A stretch of DNA of 28,775 nucleotides from DATFWC01 sp045801465 (GTDB taxonomy: Bacteria > Pseudomonadota > Alphaproteobacteria > Rhizobiales > Xanthobacteraceae). The stretch covers positions 1 through 28,775 of the forward strand of contig JBJMSU010000253.1 in the NCBI GenBank assembly GCA_045801465.1, given 5' to 3'. Of this stretch, positions 15,083 through 22,809 are shown piece after piece; position 1 is the stretch's first letter; each line of letters starts with the position of its first letter. The position numbers and the translations under genes are program-made. The notes beneath the pieces were generated by a model. It was not told where the DNA came from. It made no database searches and saw only the letters and a program-made list of their open reading frames with translations.

Positions 15083-15948
15083 GCCTTGTCCTCTTTGCGG
15101 ATAGCGAGATTGTCGCCGCCCTCTCCCTGCACGACCGGCACCGTCATGCGGCCGACCCGCGCGATCTCGATCGTCACCGTGTCACCGCCGCGGATCGGTC
15201 CGACGCCTTCCGGCGTTCCGGTGGCGATGACGTCGCCCGGCTGCAGGGTGGACACCGAGGAGGCGAGCGCCACCATGTTGGGGATGTCCACGATCAGGTC
15301 GCGCGTGCTCGCGTGCTGGCGCAGCTCATCATTGACCCACAGCTTCATGTCGAGATCGCTCGGGTCGCCCACTTCGTCGGCGGTGACGAGGGCCGGGCCG
15401 ATGGGCGTGAACGTGTCGTAGGACTTGCGCATCACCCGCTCTTCCTTGCCGCGCACCGTGATGTCCATCAGGCAGGAATAGCCGAACACGTAATCGGGCG
15501 CCTCGTCGACCGATATGTGGCGCCCGGCCTTGCCGATGATCAGCGCCAGCTCGCATTCGTGATGGATCTCGCGGCTCGGCAGGTCGGGCAGCACGATCGG
15601 GTCCTGCGGGCCGCTGATCGAGGACGTCGCCTTGAGGAAATAGCCGTTGAGATCGGCGCGGTGGGTCGAGGCCATCTCGGTCTGGTGCGCGATGTAGTTC
15701 ACCGGATAGGCGAACAGGTTGTGCGGCCACACGATGGGCGCCAAGAGCCGCACCTCACCCAGCGGGACGCCGGGGCCGCGCGCCGCGTCCCCGAGATCAT
15801 ATTTCAGCGCCTCGAAGTTGCGGATGAGCTGCAGCATGCCGACCGGCGGCCAGGCGTTGGCGTCGAGGCCGATCGCGGCCGTGACGTCGTGCACCATGTC
15901 GCCTTGCAGGATGCCGATGCGGCCTTCGTTGAAGCGGACCAGTCTCAC
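15079..15948 (-). CDS. Fumarylacetoacetate hydrolase-family protein (fumarylpyruvate hydrolase-like)
   Basis: A 289-residue FAH-superfamily enzyme. The metal-binding acidic residues are visible as Glu131 and Glu133 in HHECELALIIGK and Asp162 in MDITVRG. The C-terminal signature GDVIATGTPEGVGP is complete. These enzymes hydrolyse or decarboxylate 2,4-dioxo acids; next to a gentisate dioxygenase the natural reading is maleylpyruvate or fumarylpyruvate hydrolysis. Initiation is at GTG (15948) with GGGGAG 6 bases upstream. It starts 34 bases after the hydroxylase and overlaps the dioxygenase start (ATGA). No maleylpyruvate isomerase is present, so either direct maleylpyruvate hydrolysis or an isomerase encoded elsewhere is needed. 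Confidence 0.88.
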   Translation of the reverse strand: MRLVRFNEGRIGILQGDMVHDVTAAIGLDANAWPPVGMLQLIRNFEALKYDLGDAARGPGVPLGEVRLLAPIVWPHNLFAYPVNYIAHQTEMASTHRADLNGYFLKATSSISGPQDPIVLPDLPSREIHHECELALIIGKAGRHISVDEAPDYVFGYSCLMDITVRGKEERVMRKSYDTFTPIGPALVTADEVGDPSDLDMKLWVNDELRQHASTRDLIVDIPNMVALASSVSTLQPGDVIATGTPEGVGPIRGGDTVTIEIARVGRMTVPVVQGEGGDNLAIRKEDKA

Positions 15949-15982
15949 GATTGCTCCCCGAAATGAAGCACCAACAAAAACG

Positions 15983-17635
15983 TCAGGCCGACGCCGCGGC
16001 TGGGGTCGATGCCCGGCCCTGGGCGCCGGGCGCCGCGCCGCGGACGCGGTCGATCAGCGCCAGCGGATCGGCCGGCGCGCGGTCGGCGCGCCAAGCCACG
16101 TGGCCGTCCGGCCGGACCAGCACGAGCCTGCGCTCATAAAGCCCGAGAAGGTGCGGCTCGTCGAGGGGAACGAAATGCATAGGGACCTTGCGCGCGCTGG
16201 CGGCGCTCAAGATCGCCGCAGCGGAGGCATCGGCGCCGAGGCCGAGCAGCGTGAAGGTGCGGCCGAACAGGTCGAGGATGGAACGGCCGTCGGCGAGCCA
16301 CGCGTGCGGCGCGCGATGCCCCGGCCGCGCGGTCGGAACATACGTCTTGGGATCGTCGGCGGGCGCGCTCGTCCCGTCGGGCCAGCAGATCGGCGAATCT
16401 TCGTACCGGTACCCAAGGTGCATGCCCAAGGTGAACCATTCGTGGCGCATGAGCGCGGAAAATTCGCGCCCGAGCCGCTCGCGCGCGCCGGCGCCGTCCG
16501 GCGTGTCGTCGAGCAGGTTCGCCTCCGGTCTGGGCGACAGCATGCGCGCCAAGTTGCGGCTCGCCTCGGCGACGTTGCGCGCGCCGACCGGCCGCCGCTC
16601 GGGCTCGTATGAATCGAGCAGGGCTGGCCCGCCCCAGCCTGCCAGAACGGCGGCGAGCTTCCACGACAGGTCGACCGCATCGCCGATGCCGGTGTTCATG
16701 CCGAATCCACCGGTGGGAGACATCGCGTGCGCGGCATCGCCGAGGATGAAGCCGCGCCCGTTGCGGTAGTGGTCGGCCACCAGCTCGCGCCGGACCCACG
16801 GCAGCACGCTGAGGATCTCGTAATCGAAGTCGATGCCGACCGCGCGGCGGATGGCGGCGTGGATCTCCTCGTTCGTCAGCTCGCGCTGCTCGGGCCCGCG
16901 GATGATGGAGAAGCGCCACTGGTCGCGGCCGTTGATCGCCACGATCGTTGCCCAGGTGCCCTCGGGACCGAGAATGATGAAGCGGTAAGCCTCGCCCTTG
17001 TCGTGCAGCGAGACGAGATGCGGGCAGCGGAAGATGACATTGGTGGTGTAGGTGAGCGCGGGATTGCCGCTCATGCCCATGCCCAGCGTCTCCCGGACCA
17101 AGCTGCGCGCGCCGTCGCATCCGGCGAGGTAGAGCGCCTGGATCGAATAGCGCCGCTCGCGTGCCAAGTCCTCGACCTCGGCGGTGACGTGATCGGCATC
17201 CTGCGTCAAGGACACAAGACGCGTGCGGTAACGAAGCTCGACGGTTGGATGGGAAGCCGCGAAGGCGCGCAGGATCGGATCGAACATGTTCTGCGGACAG
17301 CGCTCGCGCTTCTGCGGGCTGACGGCGGGCGGTTTTTCTTCTCCCATGGACGGGAAGCGCTCGCGCCCGAGCTCGTAGCCGGCGAGGCTCGTCACGTAGA
17401 CATTGTCCTGACGCACGTCACGCGGATAGGGCGACGCCTCGACGGCCGCCACCAGGCCCCAGCGGCGGCAGAACTCCATGGTGCGGATGCCGACCAGATC
17501 CTGCCGCGGCTGATAGATCGATCCGTCCGACTGCTCGATGAGCAGGCAGCGCACGCCGCGCCAGCCGAGATCGCCGGCGAGCGCCAGACCGACCGGCCCG
17601 CCGCCGACGATGAGAACTGGAACAGGGGAATCCAT
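15983..17635 (-). CDS. FAD-dependent aromatic hydroxylase (TfdB/MhpA-type, group A)
   Basis: A 550-residue flavoprotein monooxygenase. The FAD-binding GxGxxG is GGGPVG at residues 11-16, the DG-type motif is GCDGARSLVRETLG, and the second FAD motif is GDAAHAMSPTGGFGMNTG near residue 300. The extra C-terminal domain is of the thioredoxin-like kind found in phenol and 3-(3-hydroxyphenyl)propionate hydroxylases; it has no cysteine pair. Such enzymes use NAD(P)H and oxygen to add a hydroxyl to a phenolic ring. The ATG at 17635 is placed directly before the FAD strand; there is no good ribosome binding site, and a GTG at 17650 is possible. The open frame upstream runs into a repeat and is not believed. 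It is the first gene of the gentisate-type operon. Confidence 0.9.
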   Translation of the reverse strand: MDSPVPVLIVGGGPVGLALAGDLGWRGVRCLLIEQSDGSIYQPRQDLVGIRTMEFCRRWGLVAAVEASPYPRDVRQDNVYVTSLAGYELGRERFPSMGEEKPPAVSPQKRERCPQNMFDPILRAFAASHPTVELRYRTRLVSLTQDADHVTAEVEDLARERRYSIQALYLAGCDGARSLVRETLGMGMSGNPALTYTTNVIFRCPHLVSLHDKGEAYRFIILGPEGTWATIVAINGRDQWRFSIIRGPEQRELTNEEIHAAIRRAVGIDFDYEILSVLPWVRRELVADHYRNGRGFILGDAAHAMSPTGGFGMNTGIGDAVDLSWKLAAVLAGWGGPALLDSYEPERRPVGARNVAEASRNLARMLSPRPEANLLDDTPDGAGARERLGREFSALMRHEWFTLGMHLGYRYEDSPICWPDGTSAPADDPKTYVPTARPGHRAPHAWLADGRSILDLFGRTFTLLGLGADASAAAILSAASARKVPMHFVPLDEPHLLGLYERRLVLVRPDGHVAWRADRAPADPLALIDRVRGAAPGAQGRASTPAAASA

Positions 17636-17686
17636 CGATGGCTTGTGCACTGTTATGCGATCGATGCTTGTGCCGACTCCATTCGG

Positions 17687-17781
17687 CCTCATCCTGAGGA
17701 GCGTCCGCAGGACGCGTCTCGAAGGATGGGGCCGCCCCTTCCTTCGAGACGGCCGCGTGCCGCGGCCTCCTCAGGATGAGG
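17687..17781. repeat. 95-bp CATCCTGAGGAG-type REP
   Basis: CCTCATCCTGAGGA (17687-17700) and TCCTCAGGATGAGG (17768-17781) are perfect 14-bp inverse complements. Inside, CGTCTCGAAGGATGG faces CCTTCCTTCGAGACG. The same family recurs near 22501 and 22616. It separates the Bug/Moco operon end from the hydroxylase operon start. Confidence 0.85.
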
Positions 17782-17812
17782 GCGGAAGGACTGCTTCAGA
17801 GTTGCCAGAACA

Positions 17813-18793
17813 CTACTCCGGCTTGATGCCGGCGTCCTTGATGATCTTGGCATAGCGGGCAAGCTCGCTCTTGAGGTAGGCGCGCCATTCTTCGGGCTCG
17901 GTGGCGAGCGGCTGCATGCCCTGGGAGTCGAGCTGCGCGACAGCGTCGGGCGCGCCAACCGCTTTCGCCACTTCGTCGCGCAGGCGCTTGGCGATCGCCG
18001 GCGGCGTGTTGGCCGGCGCCAGGATGCCGAACCAGCCGGCAATCTCGTAATCCGGCACGCCCGATTCCATCACGGTCGGCACATTGGGCAGCGCCGGCGA
18101 GCGCTTGGTGCTGGTCACCGCCAGCGGCATCACCTTGCCGGCTTTCGCCTGCGGCACCATGACCGGCATGGCGTCGAACATCGCATCGATATGCCCGCCG
18201 AGCAGATCGTTGAGCGCGGGACCCGCGCCCTTGTAGGGGACGATCGTCACCTTGATGCCGGTTTTGGATTTCAACAGCTCGGTGGCGAGGTAGAGCGAGC
18301 TCCCGGTGCCTCCGCCCGCCGCGAAACTGAGCTTGCCGGGATTCTTCTCGGCGTACTGGATCAGTTCAGGCAGGCTTTTGACGGGCAAGTCGTTCCGCGC
18401 CGCCAGGATCAGGGGCCCGGTGGCGACCTGCGTCACCGGGGTGAGCGCGGTGAGGTCGAACGGGTAGTCCGGATGCAGCGGCTGGGTGATCAGCGTACTG
18501 GTGGAGATGAAGAAGAGCGTGTGACCATCGGCCGGGGCGCTGGTCAGGTCGCGCAGGGCCGGGATGAAGATTCCGCCGGCCCGGTTCTCCACGAACACGG
18601 TGGTGCGCAGGCTCTCGCTCATCTTCTGCGCCACGAGGCGCGCCATCACGTCGGTCGCGCCGCCGGCCGCCAGGCCGACGATGATCTTGATCGGCTTGGC
18701 CGAGAGGTCCTGCGCATCGGCCGTGCGAGAATGGCTTACGAGCAATACGGCGCCGGCAAGTAAAACCCACACCGATCGTAGCAGCGACATCAT
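17813..18793 (-). CDS. Bug-family tripartite tricarboxylate receptor-like periplasmic protein (downstream of the Moco hydroxylase)
   Basis: A 326-residue extracytoplasmic solute receptor of the Bug/TctC family. The signal peptide runs to about residue 27 (cleavage after ADA). Family motifs are IKIIVGLAAGGATDVMAR, the binding segment VENRAGG, LSFAAGGGTGSSLYLA, VPYKGAGPALNDLLGGHID, the late SPALPNVPTVMESGV and WFGILAPANTP, and the C-terminal AGIKPE. GGAGG precedes the ATG by 5 bases. It is the last gene of a four-gene operon and follows the molybdopterin subunit by 13 bases. No TctA/TctB membrane partners are in the window. Bug proteins typically bind carboxylated ligands, which would fit delivery of an aromatic acid. 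Confidence 0.93.
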   Translation of the reverse strand: MMSLLRSVWVLLAGAVLLVSHSRTADAQDLSAKPIKIIVGLAAGGATDVMARLVAQKMSESLRTTVFVENRAGGIFIPALRDLTSAPADGHTLFFISTSTLITQPLHPDYPFDLTALTPVTQVATGPLILAARNDLPVKSLPELIQYAEKNPGKLSFAAGGGTGSSLYLATELLKSKTGIKVTIVPYKGAGPALNDLLGGHIDAMFDAMPVMVPQAKAGKVMPLAVTSTKRSPALPNVPTVMESGVPDYEIAGWFGILAPANTPPAIAKRLRDEVAKAVGAPDAVAQLDSQGMQPLATEPEEWRAYLKSELARYAKIIKDAGIKPE

Positions 18794-18806
18794 GGCTTCC
18801 TCCCGC

Positions 18807-20942
18807 TCACGTTCCGCTCTCGTTCAACAGCGTCGCCATGATGCGCTCGCGCGTCAACGGCAGATCGCGCACGCGCACGCCCAGAGCGCGCGCAACCGCA
18901 TTGCCGATGGCCCCCGCCGTGGGGCCCATGGCGACCTCGCCGAGCCCCAGCGGCGGCTCCTGCGGCGCCGCGATGAAACGCAGCTCGATCTCCGGCACCT
19001 CGGAGAAGCGCAGGATCGGGTAGTCCTCCCAGGTGGCGGTCGCGACCTGCCCGTCGGCGAAGCCCACCTGCTCCTTCAAGGCCCAGCTCGCCGCCTGAAT
19101 GATGCCGCCCTCCACCTGGTTCGCGGCGCCGTCCGGATTGATGACGAGGCCGGCGTCCACGCAAGCCCAAACCCGCGTCAGCCGCACCTCGGCATCGACC
19201 TTGACCTCGGCCACGGCCGCCATATAGGCGGCGCGGTTCTTGTAGCGGGCAAATGCGAACCCCCGCGCGCGCCCTTCGCCGAGGCCCCCGGCATCGAACC
19301 AACCGGCCATCTCGGCAGCCGTCTCCATCACGCGTCGGGCACGCGGGTCCGAGATGAGCGAGAGCCGATAGGTGACGGGATCCACACCCGCGACCTCGGC
19401 CAGCTCGTCCATGAAGGATTCGATCGCGAACACGTTGGCGTAAGCGCCGAGGCCGCGCAGCGACGAGGTCCTGACCGGAACGTCGGCGAGCAAATGATGC
19501 ACCAGCTTGTGACGCGGCAGCTCGTACAGCGCTTCGCCGTTGCGGGTGGCGCCGCCGCCCATCGCATCGGGGACGTCGTTGATTTCGGCCGGCGGCGGAG
19601 CCGGATCGGGCAGCGCCTCGGCGCCGAGCAGATTGGCGCTGCCGTTGGTGCCCGGGCGCTGGGCGTGCACCGGGCTCCAGATCTCGATCGTCCAGTCGGC
19701 GGGACGCATGTCACCGTCCAGCACGGCGCGCAGCTTCACCGCCATGGCGGCTCCCAAAGGGGCGGCGGTGAACTCGTCTTCACGTGTCCATTGCACCCGC
19801 ACGGTGCGGTTCGGCACGCGCGTCGCAACGAAGGCGGCGTCGAAGGCGACGTCGTCGGCTGAGTTGTGGCCGTAGCAGCCGGCGCCCTGGCGGTGGAACA
19901 CGCGCACCCGCTCGGGCGCGAGCTTCAGCGTCCGCGCCAGCCAGTCGCGCAGCACGAACACGCCTTGCGAATGGGTCCATAGGTTGAGCGTGCCGTCTTT
20001 GAACTCGGCGAGCGCGCAGGACGGCCCGATCGAGCCATAGGTGAGAAAGCGGCGCGAATAGAGCGCTTCGACCACCCGATTTCCCGCCGGCATTTCGGCC
20101 GTGCCGGTCTCGATCACGCGAGTGCGCGCCGGTTGGCGCAGCAGCCAATCCGGCTCGCCTGTCCCGGCGGGCGGCTTGGCGCCGCCCTCCCAGCGCGCCA
20201 GCGTCCGCGCGGCCTCGGACGCGCGCATGACGGCAATCTCCTGGTCCGACGTCAAGGCGACCAGATCGCCTTCGCGCAGAATCTCGATCGCGGCGCCGGC
20301 CGCGCGCCGCACTGCGGCCTGGTCGAGCGCGACCAGCCGGGCCCCGCGCCATGGACGACGCAGCATCCTGGCGTACAGAATGTTGTCCGGCGCCATGTCG
20401 TGGATGAAGGCCGCGCCCAGGACCTTCGCGGCAAGATCGATCCGCGGCAGGCTGCGGCCCACGGTGCGATAGTCGGCCGGCCGCCTGGTTGCCGCGCTTG
20501 CCGTTGCCGGGCGGGCGAGATCGACCTCACGGCAGAGCGACCAGTAGTCGTCGCCGGTGTCACGGCCGGCGCGCAGGAAACGCCCGTCATCCACCGCAAG
20601 CTCGCCCGGCGCGCAGGCAAGCTTGTCGGCGAGGCGCTGCAGGAACAGTGCCCGCACCTCGGCGCACGCCAAACGGATCGCGCCGCCGGAGACCGCGATC
20701 GAGTTGCTCCCCGAGGTGAAGCCCTCGGACGGACTTGCCGGCGTCTCTCCGGACACCACGCGCACGCGCGCGGGCGCGACTTCGAGCTCTTCCGCGGCGA
20801 TCTGCACCAGCGCGGTAAGCACGCCTTGGCCGATCTCCACCTTGCCGGTCGCGAGCCGCACGCGGCCGCCGTCTTCGAAGGCAATCCACTGATCGAGCCG
20901 CGGATTGTCGAGGAGGCTCTTGGGCAACACGTTGGCGATCAT
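18807..20942 (-). CDS. Molybdopterin-binding large subunit of a two-subunit (NicB/IorB-like) dehydrogenase
   Basis: A 711-residue molybdopterin subunit resembling the large subunits of isoquinoline 1-oxidoreductase (IorB) and nicotinate dehydrogenase (NicB). It starts NPRLDQWIAF and shows ATGKVEIGQGVLTALVQIAAEEL near the N-terminus, RQGAGCYGHNSADD mid-protein, SSLRGLGAYANVFAIESF, and the catalytic Glu669 in GLGEVAMGPTAGAIGNAV. It lacks the C-terminal haem c domain of NicB, and no CxxCH motif is seen. No Tat signal is apparent. Its start overlaps the [2Fe-2S] gene stop by 4 bases, so the two should form one heterodimer that needs an outside electron acceptor. It is expected to hydroxylate a ring carbon next to nitrogen, or an aldehyde. 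Confidence 0.9.
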   Translation of the reverse strand: MIANVLPKSLLDNPRLDQWIAFEDGGRVRLATGKVEIGQGVLTALVQIAAEELEVAPARVRVVSGETPASPSEGFTSGSNSIAVSGGAIRLACAEVRALFLQRLADKLACAPGELAVDDGRFLRAGRDTGDDYWSLCREVDLARPATASAATRRPADYRTVGRSLPRIDLAAKVLGAAFIHDMAPDNILYARMLRRPWRGARLVALDQAAVRRAAGAAIEILREGDLVALTSDQEIAVMRASEAARTLARWEGGAKPPAGTGEPDWLLRQPARTRVIETGTAEMPAGNRVVEALYSRRFLTYGSIGPSCALAEFKDGTLNLWTHSQGVFVLRDWLARTLKLAPERVRVFHRQGAGCYGHNSADDVAFDAAFVATRVPNRTVRVQWTREDEFTAAPLGAAMAVKLRAVLDGDMRPADWTIEIWSPVHAQRPGTNGSANLLGAEALPDPAPPPAEINDVPDAMGGGATRNGEALYELPRHKLVHHLLADVPVRTSSLRGLGAYANVFAIESFMDELAEVAGVDPVTYRLSLISDPRARRVMETAAEMAGWFDAGGLGEGRARGFAFARYKNRAAYMAAVAEVKVDAEVRLTRVWACVDAGLVINPDGAANQVEGGIIQAASWALKEQVGFADGQVATATWEDYPILRFSEVPEIELRFIAAPQEPPLGLGEVAMGPTAGAIGNAVARALGVRVRDLPLTRERIMATLLNESGT

Positions 20943-21415
20943 TGCCGCGCCCCGGCGAGCGCGGCGCCGGCCTGCTGTACGGCGCGAATGATGCGGTTGT
21001 GCACGCCGCAGCGGCAGAGGTGGCGGTCGAGCGCGGCCGCGACCTCGGCGCGGCTCGGATTCGGGTTGCGCGCCAGCAAAGCGGCGGCCGACATCAGAAT
21101 GCCCGACAGGCAATAACCGCATTGTGCGGCCTGCTCGTCGAGGATGGCCTGCTGCAGCGGATGCAGCTTGCCGTCTTGCGACAATCCTTCGACCGTCGTG
21201 ATCGTCCTGCCGACGAGCGTGCCGATCTCGCGCGCGCACGAATAGGCCGGCTCGCCGTCGATCAGCACCATGCAGGCGCCGCACTGCTCGACGCCGCAGC
21301 CGAAGCGGCTGCCGCGCAGCCTAAGATCCTCGCGCAGCACCGAGAGCAGCGGCTTTGCGGCATCGACGTCAACATGCACCGGACGGCCGTTGATGATGAA
21401 ATCAAATCCGCTCAT
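20939..21415 (-). CDS. [2Fe-2S] small subunit of the molybdenum hydroxylase (NicA/IorA-like)
   Basis: A 158-residue iron-sulfur subunit with both expected clusters. The plant ferredoxin-type cluster uses Cys40, Cys45, Cys48 and Cys60 (FGCGVEQCGACMV), and the four-helix cluster uses Cys99, Cys102, Cys134 and Cys136 (QCGYCLSG and RHLCRCG). The length matches NicA/IorA-type small subunits. It overlaps the upstream Bug stop (TGA at 21414-21412) and the downstream Moco start, each by 4 bases, so the three genes are translationally coupled. It passes electrons from the molybdenum site to an acceptor. No FAD subunit is present. Confidence 0.93.
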   Translation of the reverse strand: MSGFDFIINGRPVHVDVDAAKPLLSVLREDLRLRGSRFGCGVEQCGACMVLIDGEPAYSCAREIGTLVGRTITTVEGLSQDGKLHPLQQAILDEQAAQCGYCLSGILMSAAALLARNPNPSRAEVAAALDRHLCRCGVHNRIIRAVQQAGAALAGARQ

Positions 21416-22395
21416 TCCGGCTTGATGCCATGCCCGTCGATGAACCGCCCCCAATTGGTGATCTCGTTGACGAGCTTCTGCTTCAAGGCATCGCCAGGCT
21501 CGTAAGCCGGGTCGATGTCGAGCTTGGCCAGGCGCTCGCGAACGCCCACATCCGCCATCACGGTCGCCACGGCTTTCGCCAGCTTCGCCTTGACGGCGTC
21601 GGGAATGCCGGCCGGGCTGAAAATGCCCCACCAGAACCTCAAGTCCACGTTGGCGGTCTTGATCCCGGCCTCCTGCAAGGATGGGACGTTGGGCAGCGCC
21701 GGCGAGCGACCCGGGCTCGTCACCGCCAGCCCCTTGATCTTGCCGGCTTCGACGAGGCCTTTCGCGACGGCAATCGAGGCCATGTTCATGTCGACATGGC
21801 CGGCGATCAGGTCGTTCATGGCCTGGCCGCCGCCCTTATACGGCACGTGCACCGTTTCGATACCGGCGCCCGCCTTGACGACTTCGAAGGTGAGGTGTGA
21901 GACGCTGCCGATGCCGGCCGATCCGTAGTTGAGCTTCTGCGGCGTCTTGCGCGAGAGCGCGACGAGGTCGGCCATGGAATTGACGTTGAGCTTCGGCGAT
22001 GCGGCGAGCACCAATGGCGAGGTGGCGACCGTCGCGACCGCATCGTACTGCTGCACCGGGTCGAACGAGGACTGGCTCTTCTTGTACAGCGCCTGGCTGA
22101 TGCCGAGCGCGTTCTCCGCCAGCAGCAGCGTGTAGCCGTCGGGATCGGACGAGGCCACGTGGTTCCAGGCGAGATAGCCGTTGGCGCCAGGTCGGTTTTC
22201 CACCACGACCGACTGCCCGAGCGCGTCTTTCAAATCCTGCGAAATCTGCCGCGCGAGCGTGTCGGTCGCGCCGCCCGGCACGAAAGCCACCACCAGGCGC
22301 ACCGGTCGATCCGGAAAGGATTGTTGGGCTAGCGCCGATGTCGCGACCGCAGCGATCGCGCAAGCAAACACGCTCCATCTCAGCATGTGCAGCAT
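21412..22395 (-). CDS. Bug-family periplasmic solute receptor (first gene of the Moco hydroxylase operon)
   Basis: A 327-residue Bug/TctC-type receptor. The signal peptide ends near residue 23 (SALA|QQ). Diagnostic segments are VRLVVAFVPGGATDTLAR, VENRPGANGYLA, LNYGSAGIGSVSHLTFE, VPYKGGGQAMNDLIAGHVD, SPALPNVPSLQEAGI and the C-terminal GHGIKPE. GGAGG lies 8 bases before the ATG. It is the promoter-proximal gene of the operon and is coupled to the [2Fe-2S] subunit gene by a 4-bp overlap. Position suggests it captures the same substrate the hydroxylase acts on, but ligand identity cannot be read from the sequence. It is clearly different in sequence from the Bug that closes the operon. Confidence 0.93.
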   Translation of the reverse strand: MLHMLRWSVFACAIAAVATSALAQQSFPDRPVRLVVAFVPGGATDTLARQISQDLKDALGQSVVVENRPGANGYLAWNHVASSDPDGYTLLLAENALGISQALYKKSQSSFDPVQQYDAVATVATSPLVLAASPKLNVNSMADLVALSRKTPQKLNYGSAGIGSVSHLTFEVVKAGAGIETVHVPYKGGGQAMNDLIAGHVDMNMASIAVAKGLVEAGKIKGLAVTSPGRSPALPNVPSLQEAGIKTANVDLRFWWGIFSPAGIPDAVKAKLAKAVATVMADVGVRERLAKLDIDPAYEPGDALKQKLVNEITNWGRFIDGHGIKPE

Positions 22396-22436
22396 TTCTG
22401 TTTCCTCCCTGCTCGGCTTTCCTCGGTCGTCGTTGC

Positions 22437-22448
22437 CGGGCTCGACCC
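22437..22448. repeat. Left copy of 12-bp near-direct repeat flanking the TIR element
   Basis: CGGGCTCGACCC at 22437-22448 matches CGGGCTTGACCC at 22699-22710 at 11 of 12 positions. The two copies bracket the 249-bp element directly and may be an old target-site duplication. Confidence 0.4.
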
Positions 22449-22500
22449 CATAGGCGCTAACATAAGGGAGTGCGCGCGATCCTAGGGTTCGAGACGCGTG

Positions 22501-22565
22501 CCCTCATCCTGAGCAGTCACCCCATCCTTCGAGACGCCCGCTTCGCGGGCTCCTCAGGATGAGGG
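22501..22565. repeat. CATCCTGAG-type REP, copy inside the TIR element
   Basis: CCCTCATCCTGAG (22501-22513) and CTCAGGATGAGGG (22553-22565) pair perfectly over 13 bp, with an internal GCCCGCTTCGCGGGC hairpin. It is related to the repeat at 17687-17781. Confidence 0.75.
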
Positions 22566-22586
22566 TGACTGTCGAAGGACGCGACG

Positions 22587-22644
22587 CTCCTCACCATGAG
22601 GACCGCTATGATAGACCTCATCCTGAGGAGCCGCCGAAGGCGGC
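22587..22644. repeat. Degenerate CATCCTGAGGAG-type REP, second copy inside the TIR element
   Basis: CTCCTCACCATGAGG (22587-22601) pairs with CCTCATCCTGAGGAG (22616-22630) at 13 of 15 positions. It is followed by a GCCGCC/GGCGGC hairpin with a GAA loop at 22630-22644. Confidence 0.6.
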
Positions 22645-22698
22645 GTCTCGACGGAGAGGTCGTTCACTCTGCTGTTCCCCCTTTATGTTAGCGCCTAT

Positions 22699-22800
22699 CG
22701 GGCTTGACCCGGCAATCCATCTTCCGGGTCGACTCTTCTGTTGATGGATGCGCGGGTCAACCCTCGCCGCTTATAGCGGCTCGCCCGCGCATGACGAAAC
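22699..22800. repeat. CGGGCTTGACCCGG-type REP
   Basis: GGGCTTGACCCGGCAATCCATC near 22701 faces GATGGATGCGCGGGTCAACCC near 22743, an imperfect inverted repeat. A GCGCATGAC-like end lies near 22787. The left half of this repeat type (GTTGCCGGGCTCGACCC) lies before 22450, so the TIR element appears to interrupt it. With the TIR element it fills the 414-base gene-free gap 22396-22809. Confidence 0.6.
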
Positions 22801-22809
22801 CGGGAGGTG

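Larger units (their letters stand above)
22450..22698. mobile_element. 249-bp non-coding element with 16-bp perfect terminal inverted repeats (MITE-like)
   Basis: ATAGGCGCTAACATAA at 22450-22465 is mirrored exactly by TTATGTTAGCGCCTAT at 22683-22698, both at the very edges of the element. Just outside are near-direct repeats CGGGCTCGACCC and CGGGCTTGACCC. The interior has no credible gene, only CATCCTGAGGAG-type palindromes. This structure is that of a small non-autonomous insertion, although neither a transposase nor a known family could be assigned. Confidence 0.5.
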
